Source: Arthrobacter_M sp030063245 (GTDB lineage Bacteria; Actinomycetota; Actinomycetes; Actinomycetales; Micrococcaceae). Taken from it: a DNA stretch of 64,000 nucleotides. Positions within the stretch are counted from its first letter, which is position 1; each line of letters starts with the position of its first letter. A model generated the notes under the pieces. It was not told where the DNA came from, ran no database searches, and saw only the letters and a program-made list of their open reading frames with translations. Below are positions 23,111-32,419 of the stretch, in pieces. The stretch lies in NCBI RefSeq assembly GCF_051131705.1, contig NZ_CP180316.1:3782001-3846000 (forward strand), read 5' to 3'. Position numbers and translations under genes: made by a program.

Positions 23111-26100
23111 TCAGATCAGCGCAGCCGAGAGGCGGTTCGGGGTGCCGAACCGATGTGCGGTGATGCTGACGGCCTGCTCGCGCAGGAACGGCAGGAGCTC
23201 GATCCGGCCGGCGGGCGTCACAGGACCGGGATAAATGGCCACGTCCGGACGCCCCCCGGTGGCGGCGCTCAGGGCCGCGCTGTCGCCGCCGATGAGCCTG
23301 ATCCGGCCGGCGCCGAGCCGTGCCGCACGGGCCAGCCAGACGGAGTCGTCCTCTATGCGCACGGTAAGGTGCTCAGCCGCCAGTTCTGTCAGGGCGGACG
23401 TCACGGAAACAGGAAGCTCGACGGCGCTGGAGACCGTGAGCTTCGATCCGGCCAGCAGGCCGGCGGCCAGCACTCGGAGCAGGGACACCAGCGGCTCCCC
23501 CTCGGACAGCCTGACCGTGACAGGGATCGGGCGGTAGCGGAAGATGTTGCGTTCCGCGCTGAGCTGGGAGACATCCTTGCTGGTGCCGAACTCCTCGCCC
23601 CAGGCCGCCGCATCACTGCGCAAGGCCAGGGCCAGCGCGGCGGCCTCCTCCGTGGAAAGGGCGCTGCCGGCGGCCCTGGCGGCCGCGGACAGTTTCGTGC
23701 TGACAGGAGGCAGATCGGCGACAGCCGTCAGAGCCCCAGCCGCCTCTTTGGACCCGGGCTCAAGCTCGGCCGGAACCCAGCTGCCCAGACCGATCAAGTA
23801 GTTCGGGCCACCGGCCTTGCCGCCGGCACCGACGGCCGACTTCTTCCAGCCGCCGAAGGGCTGGCGCCGGACAATGGCACCAGTGATCCCGCGGTTCACG
23901 TAAAGGTTACCGGCCTCGATGGTGTCCAGCCACACGCCAATTTCCGCCGAATCCAGCGAATGCAGCCCGGAGGTAAGGCCGTACTCAATCTGGTTCGCCA
24001 TCGCGATGGCCTCTTCGAGCGTGGCGGCGGTCATTACGCCCAACACCGGGCCGAAGAATTCGGTCAGGTGGAAGTAGGAGCCGCGCCGCACGCCGGAGCG
24101 CACGCCAGGGGACCACAACCGGCCGGTTTCATCGAGCTGTCCCGGCTTCACGGCCCAGCTCTCACCTTTGCCCAGTGTGGTCAGCGCATTGAGCAGTTTC
24201 CCATTCGCGGGCTCAATGATCGGGCCCATCTGCACGGTGGCGTCGGCGGGGTAGCCCACCTTCAGCGACCGGACTGCGTCGACCAGCTGATGATGGAAGC
24301 GCTTGGAGGTTGCCACGCTGCCGACCAGGATTACCAGCGAGGCCGCGGAGCATTTCTGCCCGGCGTGCCCGAAGGCGGAGTGGACAACGTCCTTGGCCGC
24401 GAGATCCAGATCCGCGCTCGGCGTGACGATAATGGCGTTCTTGCCCGAGGTCTCAGCCAGCAGCGGCAGATCCGGGCGGAAACTCCGGAACAGCTCGGCG
24501 GTTTCGTAACCGCCGGTCAGGATCACGCGGTCCACGCTGGGATGCGCCACCAGCTGCTGCCCCAGTTCGCGCTCACCCAGCTGCACCAGCGCCAGCACGT
24601 CGCGGGGCACTCCCGCTTCCCATAGCGCCTCCACCATGACGGCGCCGGAACGCCGGGCCTGGGTGGCGGGCTTAATAACGACGGCGGACCCGGCGGCGAG
24701 CGCTGCCAGCGTCGAGCCGGCGGGGATGGCCACCGGGAAGTTCCACGGCGGCGTCACCACGGTGACCTTCGCCGGAACGAAGGTGGCGCCGTCGACCATG
24801 TCCAGTTCCTTGGCGCGCTCGGCGTAGAAATGCGCAAAGTCTATGGCCTCGCTGACCTCCGGGTCGCCCTGGTCAATGGTTTTTCCCGTCTCCGCGGCCA
24901 TTACCTCGATCAAGCCAGCACGGCGGGCCTCCAGCGCATCTCCCGCGCGGTGCAGGACGGCGGCGCGCTCGGCACCGCTGAGCGCCCCCCACGCCTTGCC
25001 CTTCTGCACCGCGGTCTCGATCACGGTGTCAAGGGTCTGCGCGTCGGTGATGGTCGCGGCCTGCACCGTCGCCTTGCCCAGCGTGGAGGACGCGACGCGG
25101 TCCAGGATGGCCCGGCCCCAGGCCCGGTTGGCCGGCAGCGCCGGATCCGTGTCCGGGGTGTTCCCGAAACCGTCCGCCGGCGCGGGGCTGGCCGGCCGGT
25201 TACGGTCCTGGCTGCGGTTCGGCGCCGGCACGGCGTCGTCGAGGCTGGCCAGCGAGTCGAGGAAGCGCTGCTTCTCGCGCTCGAACAGGGCCTCATTGTC
25301 GGCGAGTTCAAAGACCGCGGACATGAAGTTGTCCTGGCTGGCGCCCTCTTCCAGACGGCGGATCAGGTAGGCGATGGCGACGTCGAACTCCACCGGGTGT
25401 ACCACCGGGGTGTACAGCAGCAAACGGCCCACATCCTTGCGCACCACCTCGGCCTGTCCGGTGGCCATGCCGAGCAGCATTTCAAACTCGATTCCCGCAG
25501 TCACCCCGCGCCGCTGGGCCAGCAGCCAGGCAAAGGCAACGTCAAAGAGATTGTGGCCGGCGACGCCGATCCGGACGGCATCAATGCGCTCCGGCGTCAG
25601 CGCATAGTTGATGACGCGCTTATAGTTCGTGTCCGAATCCTGCTTACTGCCCCAGGTGGCCAGCGGCCAGTCATGGATGGACGCTTCGACCTGTTCCATC
25701 GGCAGGTTGGCGCCCTTCACGACGCGGACCTTGATGGGAGCGCCGCCCTGAGCGCGCCGGGCGGTGGCCCATTCCTGCAGCTGCATCATGGCGCCGAGCG
25801 CATCCGGCAGGTAGGCCTGGAGTACAATGCCGGCTTCCAGGTTTTTGAATTCCGGCTGGTCCAGAATGCGGGTGAAGACCGCAATTGTCAGACTTAGATC
25901 CTTGTACTCCTCCATGTCCAGGTTGATGAACTTGGGCTTCGGGAAGGAGGCCGCAAGGCGGTACAACGGAGTCAGCGTGTCCACCACATGCTCCACCGCC
26001 TCGTCAAAGCCCCAGAGCGAGTGCGGGGCCACGGTGGACGATTCCTTGATGGAAACGTAGTCCACGTCGGGCCGGGCCAACAGTTTCCGGGTGCCCTCCA

Positions 26101-26638
26101 GCCGCCGCTGCGCCTCGTGCCCGCCAAGCACGGCCTCGCCCAGAAGGTTGACGTTCAGATCCACGCCGTCCTTACGGATCCCGGCGATGGCCGGGCCCAG
26201 CTTGGCGTCGGTGGCATCCACGATCAGATGTCCCACCATCTCGCGCAGCACCCGGCGGGCGATCGGGATGACCAACTGCGGCATCACCGGAGCCATCACC
26301 CCGCCGAGGCGGACGGCGCCGCGCATGTACCAGGGCAGGAAGGCCGGAACTTTCGGCGCCAGGGCCGCCAGGTTACGTCCAGCCACGGCGGGATCTTCGG
26401 GCCGGATCACGCCGTCCACGAAGCCGACGGTGAAGTCCAGCCCGTTCGGGTCCTTGAGGACGCCGGCGAGCCGGCTGGCGGAGACGTCCACCGGCACCTT
26501 TGCGGCGTCGGTCAGCCAACGTCGTACGACGGCGACCGTTTCATCCGCGAGTTCCTGCGGGTCTGCGGCGGAACTGCCCGCTCGGAAGCCCGCGGTGTTC
26601 GAGGAGGGCACGGCGGCTTCCTGGGTTGAGCTGGTCAT
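23111..26638 (-). CDS. putA: Bifunctional proline dehydrogenase / glutamate-5-semialdehyde dehydrogenase
   Basis: A 1175-residue enzyme that oxidises proline to glutamate. The N-terminal FAD-dependent PRODH barrel spans about residues 60-450, with VRVVKGANLPMEQVEA and the YLPDAL segment. The ALDH domain spans about 520-1010, with PPWNFPVAIP, the general base in LAETSGKNAIIV and the nucleophile in FGHAGQKCSAA. A C-terminal extension of about 150 residues resembles the inactive ALDH-like tail of long PutA proteins. There is no N-terminal ribbon-helix-helix DNA-binding domain, so it should not be an autorepressor. The divergent LysR gene and the dyad between them probably provide regulation. Confidence 0.95.
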   Translation of the reverse strand: MTSSTQEAAVPSSNTAGFRAGSSAADPQELADETVAVVRRWLTDAAKVPVDVSASRLAGVLKDPNGLDFTVGFVDGVIRPEDPAVAGRNLAALAPKVPAFLPWYMRGAVRLGGVMAPVMPQLVIPIARRVLREMVGHLIVDATDAKLGPAIAGIRKDGVDLNVNLLGEAVLGGHEAQRRLEGTRKLLARPDVDYVSIKESSTVAPHSLWGFDEAVEHVVDTLTPLYRLAASFPKPKFINLDMEEYKDLSLTIAVFTRILDQPEFKNLEAGIVLQAYLPDALGAMMQLQEWATARRAQGGAPIKVRVVKGANLPMEQVEASIHDWPLATWGSKQDSDTNYKRVINYALTPERIDAVRIGVAGHNLFDVAFAWLLAQRRGVTAGIEFEMLLGMATGQAEVVRKDVGRLLLYTPVVHPVEFDVAIAYLIRRLEEGASQDNFMSAVFELADNEALFEREKQRFLDSLASLDDAVPAPNRSQDRNRPASPAPADGFGNTPDTDPALPANRAWGRAILDRVASSTLGKATVQAATITDAQTLDTVIETAVQKGKAWGALSGAERAAVLHRAGDALEARRAGLIEVMAAETGKTIDQGDPEVSEAIDFAHFYAERAKELDMVDGATFVPAKVTVVTPPWNFPVAIPAGSTLAALAAGSAVVIKPATQARRSGAVMVEALWEAGVPRDVLALVQLGERELGQQLVAHPSVDRVILTGGYETAELFRSFRPDLPLLAETSGKNAIIVTPSADLDLAAKDVVHSAFGHAGQKCSAASLVILVGSVATSKRFHHQLVDAVRSLKVGYPADATVQMGPIIEPANGKLLNALTTLGKGESWAVKPGQLDETGRLWSPGVRSGVRRGSYFHLTEFFGPVLGVMTAATLEEAIAMANQIEYGLTSGLHSLDSAEIGVWLDTIEAGNLYVNRGITGAIVRRQPFGGWKKSAVGAGGKAGGPNYLIGLGSWVPAELEPGSKEAAGALTAVADLPPVSTKLSAAARAAGSALSTEEAAALALALRSDAAAWGEEFGTSKDVSQLSAERNIFRYRPIPVTVRLSEGEPLVSLLRVLAAGLLAGSKLTVSSAVELPVSVTSALTELAAEHLTVRIEDDSVWLARAARLGAGRIRLIGGDSAALSAATGGRPDVAIYPGPVTPAGRIELLPFLREQAVSITAHRFGTPNRLSAALI

Positions 26639-26725
26639 AGCGGGAATCGGATCCTTCTGCTGGTGTCTTTAGGTGCTCGTTCCTCCAGTATGTGACTAGT
26701 ATCAAATCAGGAAAAGCGATCTTTT

Positions 26726-26743
26726 CTAATCAATAATCATTAG
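26726..26743. promoter_or_regulatory. Candidate LysR-type operator between putA and lysR
   Basis: CTAAT (26726-26730) and ATTAG (26739-26743) form an inverted repeat with eight bases between, in an unusually AT-rich part of the 130-bp divergent intergenic space. This resembles a LysR-type T-N11-A box. It lies 25-45 bases before the LysR start and about 90-105 bp before putA, consistent with control of both. Confidence 0.5.
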
Positions 26744-26768
26744 CCTCTTCGATGGATTGAGAACAACG

Positions 26769-27680
26769 ATGCTCGACGTGCGCCGCCTGCGTCTGCTCCG
26801 CGAGCTGAAGATCAGGGGAACCCTCGCAGGGGTCGCGGAGGCGCTGAACTTCAGTCCGTCTTCGGTCTCACAACAGCTGGCCCTTCTGGAGAAGGAAGCC
26901 GGCGTCCAGCTGCTTCGAAAATCGGGGCGCCGTGTGCAGCTGACGCCGCAGGCACAAATCCTGATCGACCACACATCCGAACTGCTCGAAACCCTGGAAC
27001 GCGCGGAAGCGGATCTGGCGGCATCAGTGACTAACGTGACCGGAACCGTCCGGCTGGCCGTTTTTCAATCCGCGGCGCTGGCGCTGATGCCGGATGCGCT
27101 GACCATCATGCGGCACGAATATCCGGACGTCCGGATCGAAATGACGCAGAAGGAGCCGGAGACGGCCCTCTACGAAACATGGGCCAGGGACTTCGATCTG
27201 GTGATCGCGGAGCAGTATCCCGGCCATGCCGCCCCCCGGTACCCCGAGCTCGACCGCGTCACCCTCACCAGTGACGCCATCCGCCTCGCCACGCCGCCGT
27301 CGGCACCGGGCGGTGAGGCGATCGGCTCCCTCGCGGACACGGCGCCGCTCCCCTGGGTGATGGAGCCGCGCGGCGCAGCCTCCCGCCATTGGGCCGAGCA
27401 GGCCTGTCGGCAGGCGGGATTCGAGCCGGACGTCCGTTACGAGACTGCCGACCTGCAGGCCCAGATCCGTCTGATCGAGTCCGGCAACGCCGTCGCCCTG
27501 ATGCCCGATCTGGTTTGGACGGGGCGCAAGACGACGGTCCGGCTGCTTGAGCTTCCCGGTCAGCCGCGCCGCACCGTGTTCACGTCGGCCCGCAGTGCCA
27601 GCCGGCGCCGGCCGGCCATCCTGGCGTGCCGCGAGGTTCTGAAGCGTGCCGCGGAGCTCACCGGAGCCGGGGCGCGGTGA
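26769..27680 (+). CDS. LysR-family transcriptional regulator
   Basis: A 303-residue LysR-type regulator: helix-turn-helix at about residues 3-60 (LRLLRELKIRGTLAGVAEALNFSPSSVSQQLALLEKE, residues shown in part), then a periplasmic-binding-protein-like effector domain from residue 85 (TVRLAVFQSAALALMPDAL). ATG 26769 is preferred over TTG 26757 because the HTH should begin within a few residues of the start. It is divergent from putA and 9 bp upstream of a permease gene. Likely targets are putA and/or the permease; the effector is unknown, with proline or a related amino acid as guesses from context. Confidence 0.86.
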   Translation: MLDVRRLRLLRELKIRGTLAGVAEALNFSPSSVSQQLALLEKEAGVQLLRKSGRRVQLTPQAQILIDHTSELLETLERAEADLAASVTNVTGTVRLAVFQSAALALMPDALTIMRHEYPDVRIEMTQKEPETALYETWARDFDLVIAEQYPGHAAPRYPELDRVTLTSDAIRLATPPSAPGGEAIGSLADTAPLPWVMEPRGAASRHWAEQACRQAGFEPDVRYETADLQAQIRLIESGNAVALMPDLVWTGRKTTVRLLELPGQPRRTVFTSARSASRRRPAILACREVLKRAAELTGAGAR

Positions 27681-27689
27681 AATGGTGAC

Positions 27690-28880
27690 GTGGTGACGAT
27701 CCCGCGCAATGTGGCCATCCCCGCCGTCGTATTTCTGGCCGGTGCGGGCTGCCTCGCCTCCGGCGCGCTGCCGTGGCCGGATTTCCTGGCACTGGCCGGA
27801 CGGACCGTGCCGATCCTGCTTTTCGTTACGGCAATGACGCTGGTGACCGAGCTGGCCGACGCGGCCGGCGTCTTCCGCGCGCTCACCGGGTGGATTGCCC
27901 TGCGTGGGCTGAACAGCGGCGGCCGGGGCAGGGTGCTGGTGCTGTGGCTCTTCGTCGTCCTTCTCTCCACCCTGAGCACGGTGTTCCTCTCCCTCGATTC
28001 CACGGCCGTGCTGGTGACTCCGGTGGTGGTGCTGCTGGCCATTCATGCCAAGATCCCGCCGCTGCCCTTCGCGCTAACCACCATCTGGCTGGCCAATACC
28101 GGCTCCCTGTTGTTGCCGGTTTCCAATCTGACCAACCTGCTGGCGCAGCACCAGCTGGATACCTCGCCGGTGCGTTTTGCCGCCCTGGTCTGGGCGCCGT
28201 CCGTTGTCGGCGTCCTGCTTCCGGTCCTCATACTGTGGCTGATTTTTCGCCGGGACCTGCGCGGCAGATACCGTCCGCTGGCCCGAGCGACGGACGCCGA
28301 CCGCCCGCTGCTGGTCACGGCCGGTGCGATCGTGCTGCTGCTGCTGCCCGCACTCGTTTCCGGCGTCCCGGTGTTCATCCCGTCCGGTATCGCCGCGCTC
28401 TTCCTGCTGGCCCTCTTCTTCGTTCGCCGGCACGCCGCCGTGCGCTGGAGCATGGTGCCGTGGCGACCGCTGCTGCTGACCATCGGGCTGTTTATGGTGG
28501 TGCAGACCCTGCACACGCATGGCCTGGCCGCGCTGCTGGCGCAGGTGTCCGGTCACGGGGACGGCTTCACGTCCCTGCTCCGTCTCAGCGGAATCGGGGC
28601 CTTGGCGGCGAACGGCGTCAACAATCTTCCTGCCTATCTGGCACTGGAGCCGGTGGCGGGTTCACCCGTCCGGCTGGCCGCCCTGCTGATCGGCGTCAAC
28701 ATGGGGCCACTCGTTTCGCCGTGGGCCTCGCTGGCCACGCTGCTCTGGCACGAACGCCTCAAATCCCTGGGGCTCAGCATCTCCTGGGGCGGGTTCGCCC
28801 TCGCTGGCCTGGCCGCCGTCGTCGTCGTCGTTCCACTGGCGGTCCTCTCGCTCTGGCTCAGCGCCGGCCTGCCTGCCTGA
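27690..28880 (+). CDS. ArsB/SLC13-type ion-transporter permease
   Basis: A 396-residue membrane protein with about 11 hydrophobic segments in the ion-transporter superfamily that includes ArsB, NhaD and SLC13 carriers. The repeated inverted hairpins with LSTLSTVFLSLDSTAVLVTPVV and, in the second half, GALAANGVNNLPAYLAL are the paired substrate-site motifs. GTG 27690 starts 9 bp after the LysR stop, so the two genes form an operon. Substrate may be arsenite, a dicarboxylate or another anion; there is no arsenic gene nearby, so an organic anion is at least as likely. Confidence 0.82.
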   Translation: MVTIPRNVAIPAVVFLAGAGCLASGALPWPDFLALAGRTVPILLFVTAMTLVTELADAAGVFRALTGWIALRGLNSGGRGRVLVLWLFVVLLSTLSTVFLSLDSTAVLVTPVVVLLAIHAKIPPLPFALTTIWLANTGSLLLPVSNLTNLLAQHQLDTSPVRFAALVWAPSVVGVLLPVLILWLIFRRDLRGRYRPLARATDADRPLLVTAGAIVLLLLPALVSGVPVFIPSGIAALFLLALFFVRRHAAVRWSMVPWRPLLLTIGLFMVVQTLHTHGLAALLAQVSGHGDGFTSLLRLSGIGALAANGVNNLPAYLALEPVAGSPVRLAALLIGVNMGPLVSPWASLATLLWHERLKSLGLSISWGGFALAGLAAVVVVVPLAVLSLWLSAGLPA

Positions 28881-29039
28881 ACGGCCCGTCCAGCCCCCTG
28901 GCCTTCACACCCGTTCATCGCAAACTCCGCCTGCGACCGCGACGCCCCTCGCTGTTAAGGCCTTTATCCCGAAGGGAAAGTGCCGCAGGACGCACGGCGG
29001 AAATCGCCGCTGCCCGGCCGCGCATGCGACCATGGAGGG

Positions 29040-30032
29040 ATGACCGTAGCCCCCACTCTGGAGCCCGATGCGCCGGATGTGGTGTGGCAGCCCCAAGGTC
29101 CATTCGATCTGGGCCAGACACTCGGGATACTCCCGCGCGGCGCCGCGGACCGCACGATCATGCTCGCCGGCAGCGTTGCGTGGCTGGGCTTCGGCACTCC
29201 GACTGGGGCCGCCACTATCCGGCTCACGGTCACGTCCAGCGGGGTAGGGACACAAGGGGCAGGAAAACAAGCGGTGACGGCGCGGGCCTGGGGTCCGGGA
29301 GCGGCTCCAGCGCTGGCAAGCGTGCCTGCTCTGCTCGGCGCCGGCGATGACTGGACAAGCTTCGACCACCCGGATTTCCAGGCAACACTCCCCCGCCTCG
29401 TGACCCAGGCCCGACGGCGGAACCGCGCAGTGCGCCTGCCGGCCACCGGCCGCATGGTGGATGCCATTATCCCCGCGGTGCTGGAGCAGAAGGTTACGAT
29501 GAAGGAGGCCCGCCACGGCTTCCGGTATCTGGTGCAGAAGTTCGGCTCACCCGCGCCAGGTGCGCAGGTCAACGGCCCTGTTCCTGCCGGTCTGATGGTC
29601 GCCCCCACCGCGGAACAGTGGGCCCGGATCCCATCCTGGGACTGGCACGAGGCGGGAGTGGGCCCGCAGCGCTCGGCAACGGTCATGCGCGTGACCCGCG
29701 TGGCGTCGTCGTTGGAGCGCCTGTCCGCGCTCTCCGCTTCCGAGGCCGCGGTCAAACTGCAGACCATTCCAGGTATCGGCATCTGGACGGCAGCGGAAGT
29801 GACCCAACGGACCCACGGCGACGCGGATGCCATCTCGGTCGGTGACTATCATCTGGCGGCTTTCGTCGGCCGGGCGCTGACCGGGCTGCCGGTGGACGAC
29901 GCCGGCATGTGCGAGCTGCTTGAACCATGGCGCGGGCACCGCCAGCGCGTGGTGCGGATGCTGGGGCTGAGTGGATTCCACAAGCCCGCATTTGGGCCGC
30001 GGATGACGATCCAGGATCACCGCCGGCACTAA
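29040..30032 (+). CDS. DNA-3-methyladenine glycosylase 2-like protein (AlkA-like)
   Basis: A HhH-GPD superfamily glycosylase (330 residues from ATG 29040). The helix-hairpin-helix with IPGIGIWTAAEV is at about 243-254 and the catalytic Asp is D269 in VGDYHLAAF. An N-terminal AlkA-like beta domain precedes it. Such enzymes excise alkylated purines at the start of base-excision repair. The start is uncertain: GGAGG directly abuts ATG 29040 with no spacing, whereas GTG 28980 has AAGGGAAA just before it and would add 20 residues. No adaptive-response genes are adjacent. Confidence 0.85.
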   Translation: MTVAPTLEPDAPDVVWQPQGPFDLGQTLGILPRGAADRTIMLAGSVAWLGFGTPTGAATIRLTVTSSGVGTQGAGKQAVTARAWGPGAAPALASVPALLGAGDDWTSFDHPDFQATLPRLVTQARRRNRAVRLPATGRMVDAIIPAVLEQKVTMKEARHGFRYLVQKFGSPAPGAQVNGPVPAGLMVAPTAEQWARIPSWDWHEAGVGPQRSATVMRVTRVASSLERLSALSASEAAVKLQTIPGIGIWTAAEVTQRTHGDADAISVGDYHLAAFVGRALTGLPVDDAGMCELLEPWRGHRQRVVRMLGLSGFHKPAFGPRMTIQDHRRH

Positions 30033-30063
30033 CCCCGGGGGCTGCTCCGCGGCACGCCGCGGA

Positions 30064-30124
30064 AATGGACAAGTGCCGTGGGAATTTCCACGGCACTTGT
30101 CCATTCACAGGGCACTTGTCCAAA
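30064..30124. repeat. 18-bp perfect palindrome plus a third half-copy
   Basis: Arms 30064-30081 and 30088-30105 are exact inverse complements (AATGGACAAGTGCCGTGG) with a 6-base loop. The core GGCACTTGTCCA occurs once more at about 30111-30122. There is no T-run on either side. It lies between the glycosylase and the ABM gene and may work as a terminator-like hairpin or a dispersed palindromic repeat. Confidence 0.75.
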
Positions 30125-30167
30125 TCAGCGGCAAGAGGCGATCGGAAACCCCGGTTAGGCTGGTTCC

Positions 30168-30446
30168 ATGAGTGAAACCATTGATCTGACGGCCACCTTC
30201 GTCCCCAATGACGGCGAATACGTCCGTATGAAACTGGCGTTGGAGATTGCGATCGAGCAGGTCGTCACGGAGCCCGGCTGCCTGCGCTACGAAATCACCG
30301 AAGACAGCGAGGAACGCATTGTGCTCACGGAGCGGTGGGAATCGGCGGTGGATCTGGACAAACACAGCCAAGGCATCGCCGTGCAGGACCTCAACGAGTC
30401 CCTCAGCGCACTGCTGGCCGAGCCCGTGCAGCTCGACCGAAGCTGA
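30168..30446 (+). CDS. ABM-domain (antibiotic biosynthesis monooxygenase-like) protein
   Basis: A 92-residue single-domain protein of the dimeric ferredoxin-like ABM fold. It shows the usual plan beta-alpha-beta-beta-alpha-beta: ATFVPNDGEYVRMKLALEIAIEQV, then EPGCLRYEITEDSEERIVLTERWES, then a helix with HSQGIAVQDLNESL. Members include quinol monooxygenases such as YgiN and haem-degrading enzymes; no haem-binding set of residues is obvious here. The role is unassigned. It is convergent with the thioredoxin gene, 29 bp away. Confidence 0.82.
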   Translation: MSETIDLTATFVPNDGEYVRMKLALEIAIEQVVTEPGCLRYEITEDSEERIVLTERWESAVDLDKHSQGIAVQDLNESLSALLAEPVQLDRS

Positions 30447-30475
30447 CGGGGGCCCTGCATTCTGATGCGGAAGCC

Positions 30476-30892
30476 CTAGATGATCTCGCCGGCGGCTGCG
30501 CCGTCGCCTTCAGCGGCAGGAGCCTGAGCCTCGGCCTGCTGCCGGGCCACATGGTCGTGGACCTCTTTCATGTCCAGCGCCTTGACGGCCGTGATGACCT
30601 CATCGAGCTGCGGGCCGTTCAACGCGCCAGGCTGGGAGAAGACCAGCACCTTTTCGCGGAAGGCCATCAGCGTCGGGATCGAAGTGATGTTGGCCTCGGA
30701 GGCGAGCTGCTGCTCGGCCTCCGTGTCGACCTTGGCGAAGACAACGTCATCGTGCTGCTGCGACGCGGCATCGTAGGTCGGCGCGAAACGCACACACGGC
30801 TGGCACCAGGACGCCCAGAAATCGACCAGGACAATGTCATTGCCCTCGATGGTGGATCCGAATGATTCTGTCGTGATATCAACTGTAGCCAT
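30476..30892 (-). CDS. Thioredoxin-like protein
   Basis: A 138-residue cytoplasmic thioredoxin fold. The active site is WCQPC (C30 and C33) rather than WCGPC; the cis-Pro sits in SIPTLMAF. About 30 residues of Ala/Glu/Gln-rich tail (QAEAQAPAAEGDGAAAG) extend beyond the normal fold end. The Gly-to-Gln change should alter redox potential, and such variants are common in actinobacterial accessory thioredoxins. No thioredoxin reductase is adjacent. Confidence 0.92.
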   Translation of the reverse strand: MATVDITTESFGSTIEGNDIVLVDFWASWCQPCVRFAPTYDAASQQHDDVVFAKVDTEAEQQLASEANITSIPTLMAFREKVLVFSQPGALNGPQLDEVITAVKALDMKEVHDHVARQQAEAQAPAAEGDGAAAGEII

Positions 30893-30967
30893 GCCTTAAC
30901 GCTACGGCAGGCGATGCGAGGGCACCAGTGACGGCGGCGGATTTCGCTGACCGCGTGAGTGGGAATA

Positions 30968-31015
30968 ACGACGGCGGTCCGTTCTGTGTGCGGGCACGGA
31001 ACGGACCGCCGTCGT
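30968..31015 (-). terminator. Long hairpin after the MFS gene
   Basis: A 17-bp perfect stem (30968-30984 with 30999-31015, ACGACGGCGGTCCGTTC and complement) with a 14-base loop lies 26 bp past the MFS stop and upstream of the thioredoxin promoter. On the minus strand it is followed by TTATT. It should separate the two transcripts. Confidence 0.75.
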
Positions 31016-31040
31016 CACCTATCGGCCCGTCCCGATGGAG

Positions 31041-32306
31041 CTACACCCCGTGCGGGGCGTGCGCTGCCAGGTACCTGCGGCCACCCACAATGATCAGCAT
31101 GCCGATCAGCAGTGCGGCGGCGGCGGTGTAGAACATCACCGGGGCGCCGAAGTGCTCGGCCAGTTTCGCCGCGGCGAAGGGGGCAATCGAGCCGCCCAGC
31201 CAGCGGACGAAGTTGTATCCGGCACTGGCCACGGGCCGCGGCGAATCCGAGACCTCCATGGCCAGTTCGGTGAAGAGAGTGTTGTTGATGCCCAGCAGGG
31301 CACCGCCGATGATCACCAGCACCACAATCGTTGGAACGGAATGTCCCGCCGCCAGGCCCAATCCCACCAGCACCAGCAGCAATGCGCCGAGGGAACCCAG
31401 CAAAGTCTTCACCGGACCAAAGCGGCGCTGCAGCACGGGAGCAACGAACACGGAGAACACGGCCACCGCGACGCCCCAGCCGAAGAAAACAGCGCCAATC
31501 CCATACGCATTCATGCCAAGAATGAACGGTGTGAATGCCAGGATGGTGAAGAAGCCGTAGTTGTAGAACAGGGCACTGCCCGCCGTGGTCCGCAGCCCGG
31601 GGTGCGCGAGGGCCAGCAGCGGGTCACGCAGCCGGGTGCGCTTGGCCGGAGCGGGTGTCTTGGGCAGCAGTATCATCAGCGCCATGAACGCCGCGGCCAT
31701 CAAGGTGGCGGTGCCGAAGAACGGCGCGCGCCACTGCCAGCCGCCCAGCAGCGCCCCCACCAGGGGGCCGAGCGAAAGACCCAGTCCCAAGGCCGCCTCG
31801 TAGAGGATGATGGCGGTGGCACTGCCGCCGCTGGCCACGCCGACCATGACGGCGAGGGCCGTGGCGACGAAGAGCGCGTTGCCCAACCCCCAGCCGGCGC
31901 GGAATCCGACAAGGGTGAACACATCTCCGGATGTTCCGGCAAGCGCGGCGAACACCACGATGATGCCCAGCCCGATCAGCAACGTTTTCTTACCGCCGAT
32001 CCTCGAGGACACAAACCCGGTAATGAGCATGGCCACCGCGGTGACCAGGAAGTAGCTGGTGAACAGCAGAGAAACCTGGCTTGGCGTGGCCTGCAGGTTT
32101 TCCGCGATCGCCGGCAGGATCGGATCCACCAGCCCGATGCCCATGAAGGCGAAGACGGACGCGAGCGCCACGGCCCAGACAGCCTTCGGCTGTTGGAGCA
32201 TGGACGTTTTCTCCGCCCGCAGCGTGTCTTCTATTTCGGCTGTTGCGTCTGTTGCGTCTGTTTCCCCAACTCCTTGGGTCGTGTTAGCTGCCCTGTTGGC
32301 TGCCAC
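31041..32306 (-). CDS. MFS multidrug-type transporter
   Basis: A 421-residue, 12-TM major-facilitator carrier of the DHA1 drug:H+ antiporter type: LVDPILPAI in TM1, GFVSSRIGGKKTLLIG as loop 2-3 motif A, and LGLSLGPLVGALLGG as motif C in TM5. A hydrophilic N-terminal segment of about 40 residues with repeats TDATDATAE precedes TM1 and may be partly untranslated if a later start (MLQQPKAVW) is used. It is 113 bp downstream of the MarR gene in the same direction, the usual arrangement for a drug exporter under MarR control. Confidence 0.9.
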   Translation of the reverse strand: MAANRAANTTQGVGETDATDATAEIEDTLRAEKTSMLQQPKAVWAVALASVFAFMGIGLVDPILPAIAENLQATPSQVSLLFTSYFLVTAVAMLITGFVSSRIGGKKTLLIGLGIIVVFAALAGTSGDVFTLVGFRAGWGLGNALFVATALAVMVGVASGGSATAIILYEAALGLGLSLGPLVGALLGGWQWRAPFFGTATLMAAAFMALMILLPKTPAPAKRTRLRDPLLALAHPGLRTTAGSALFYNYGFFTILAFTPFILGMNAYGIGAVFFGWGVAVAVFSVFVAPVLQRRFGPVKTLLGSLGALLLVLVGLGLAAGHSVPTIVVLVIIGGALLGINNTLFTELAMEVSDSPRPVASAGYNFVRWLGGSIAPFAAAKLAEHFGAPVMFYTAAAALLIGMLIIVGGRRYLAAHAPHGV

Positions 32307-32419
32307 GGTTCCTCCTTATGCGTAGTGCTGCAAAATATTTAGGGCTGCAAAATGCCCTGCTTCGGACGGTCGGTTGCCGGCTGCTGCGTCCAGCGTCCGC
32401 CCGGTTCCTGGGCCACCGA

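Noticed and set aside
20826..24625. Long plus-strand ORFs over cbs and putA
   Set aside because: They are complementary shadows with His/Gln/Gly-rich nonsense composition and lack ribosome sites.
27690..28880. Arsenic resistance operon
   Set aside because: The permease fold is ArsB-like, but there is no ArsR, ArsC or ArsH gene and the linked regulator is LysR-type.
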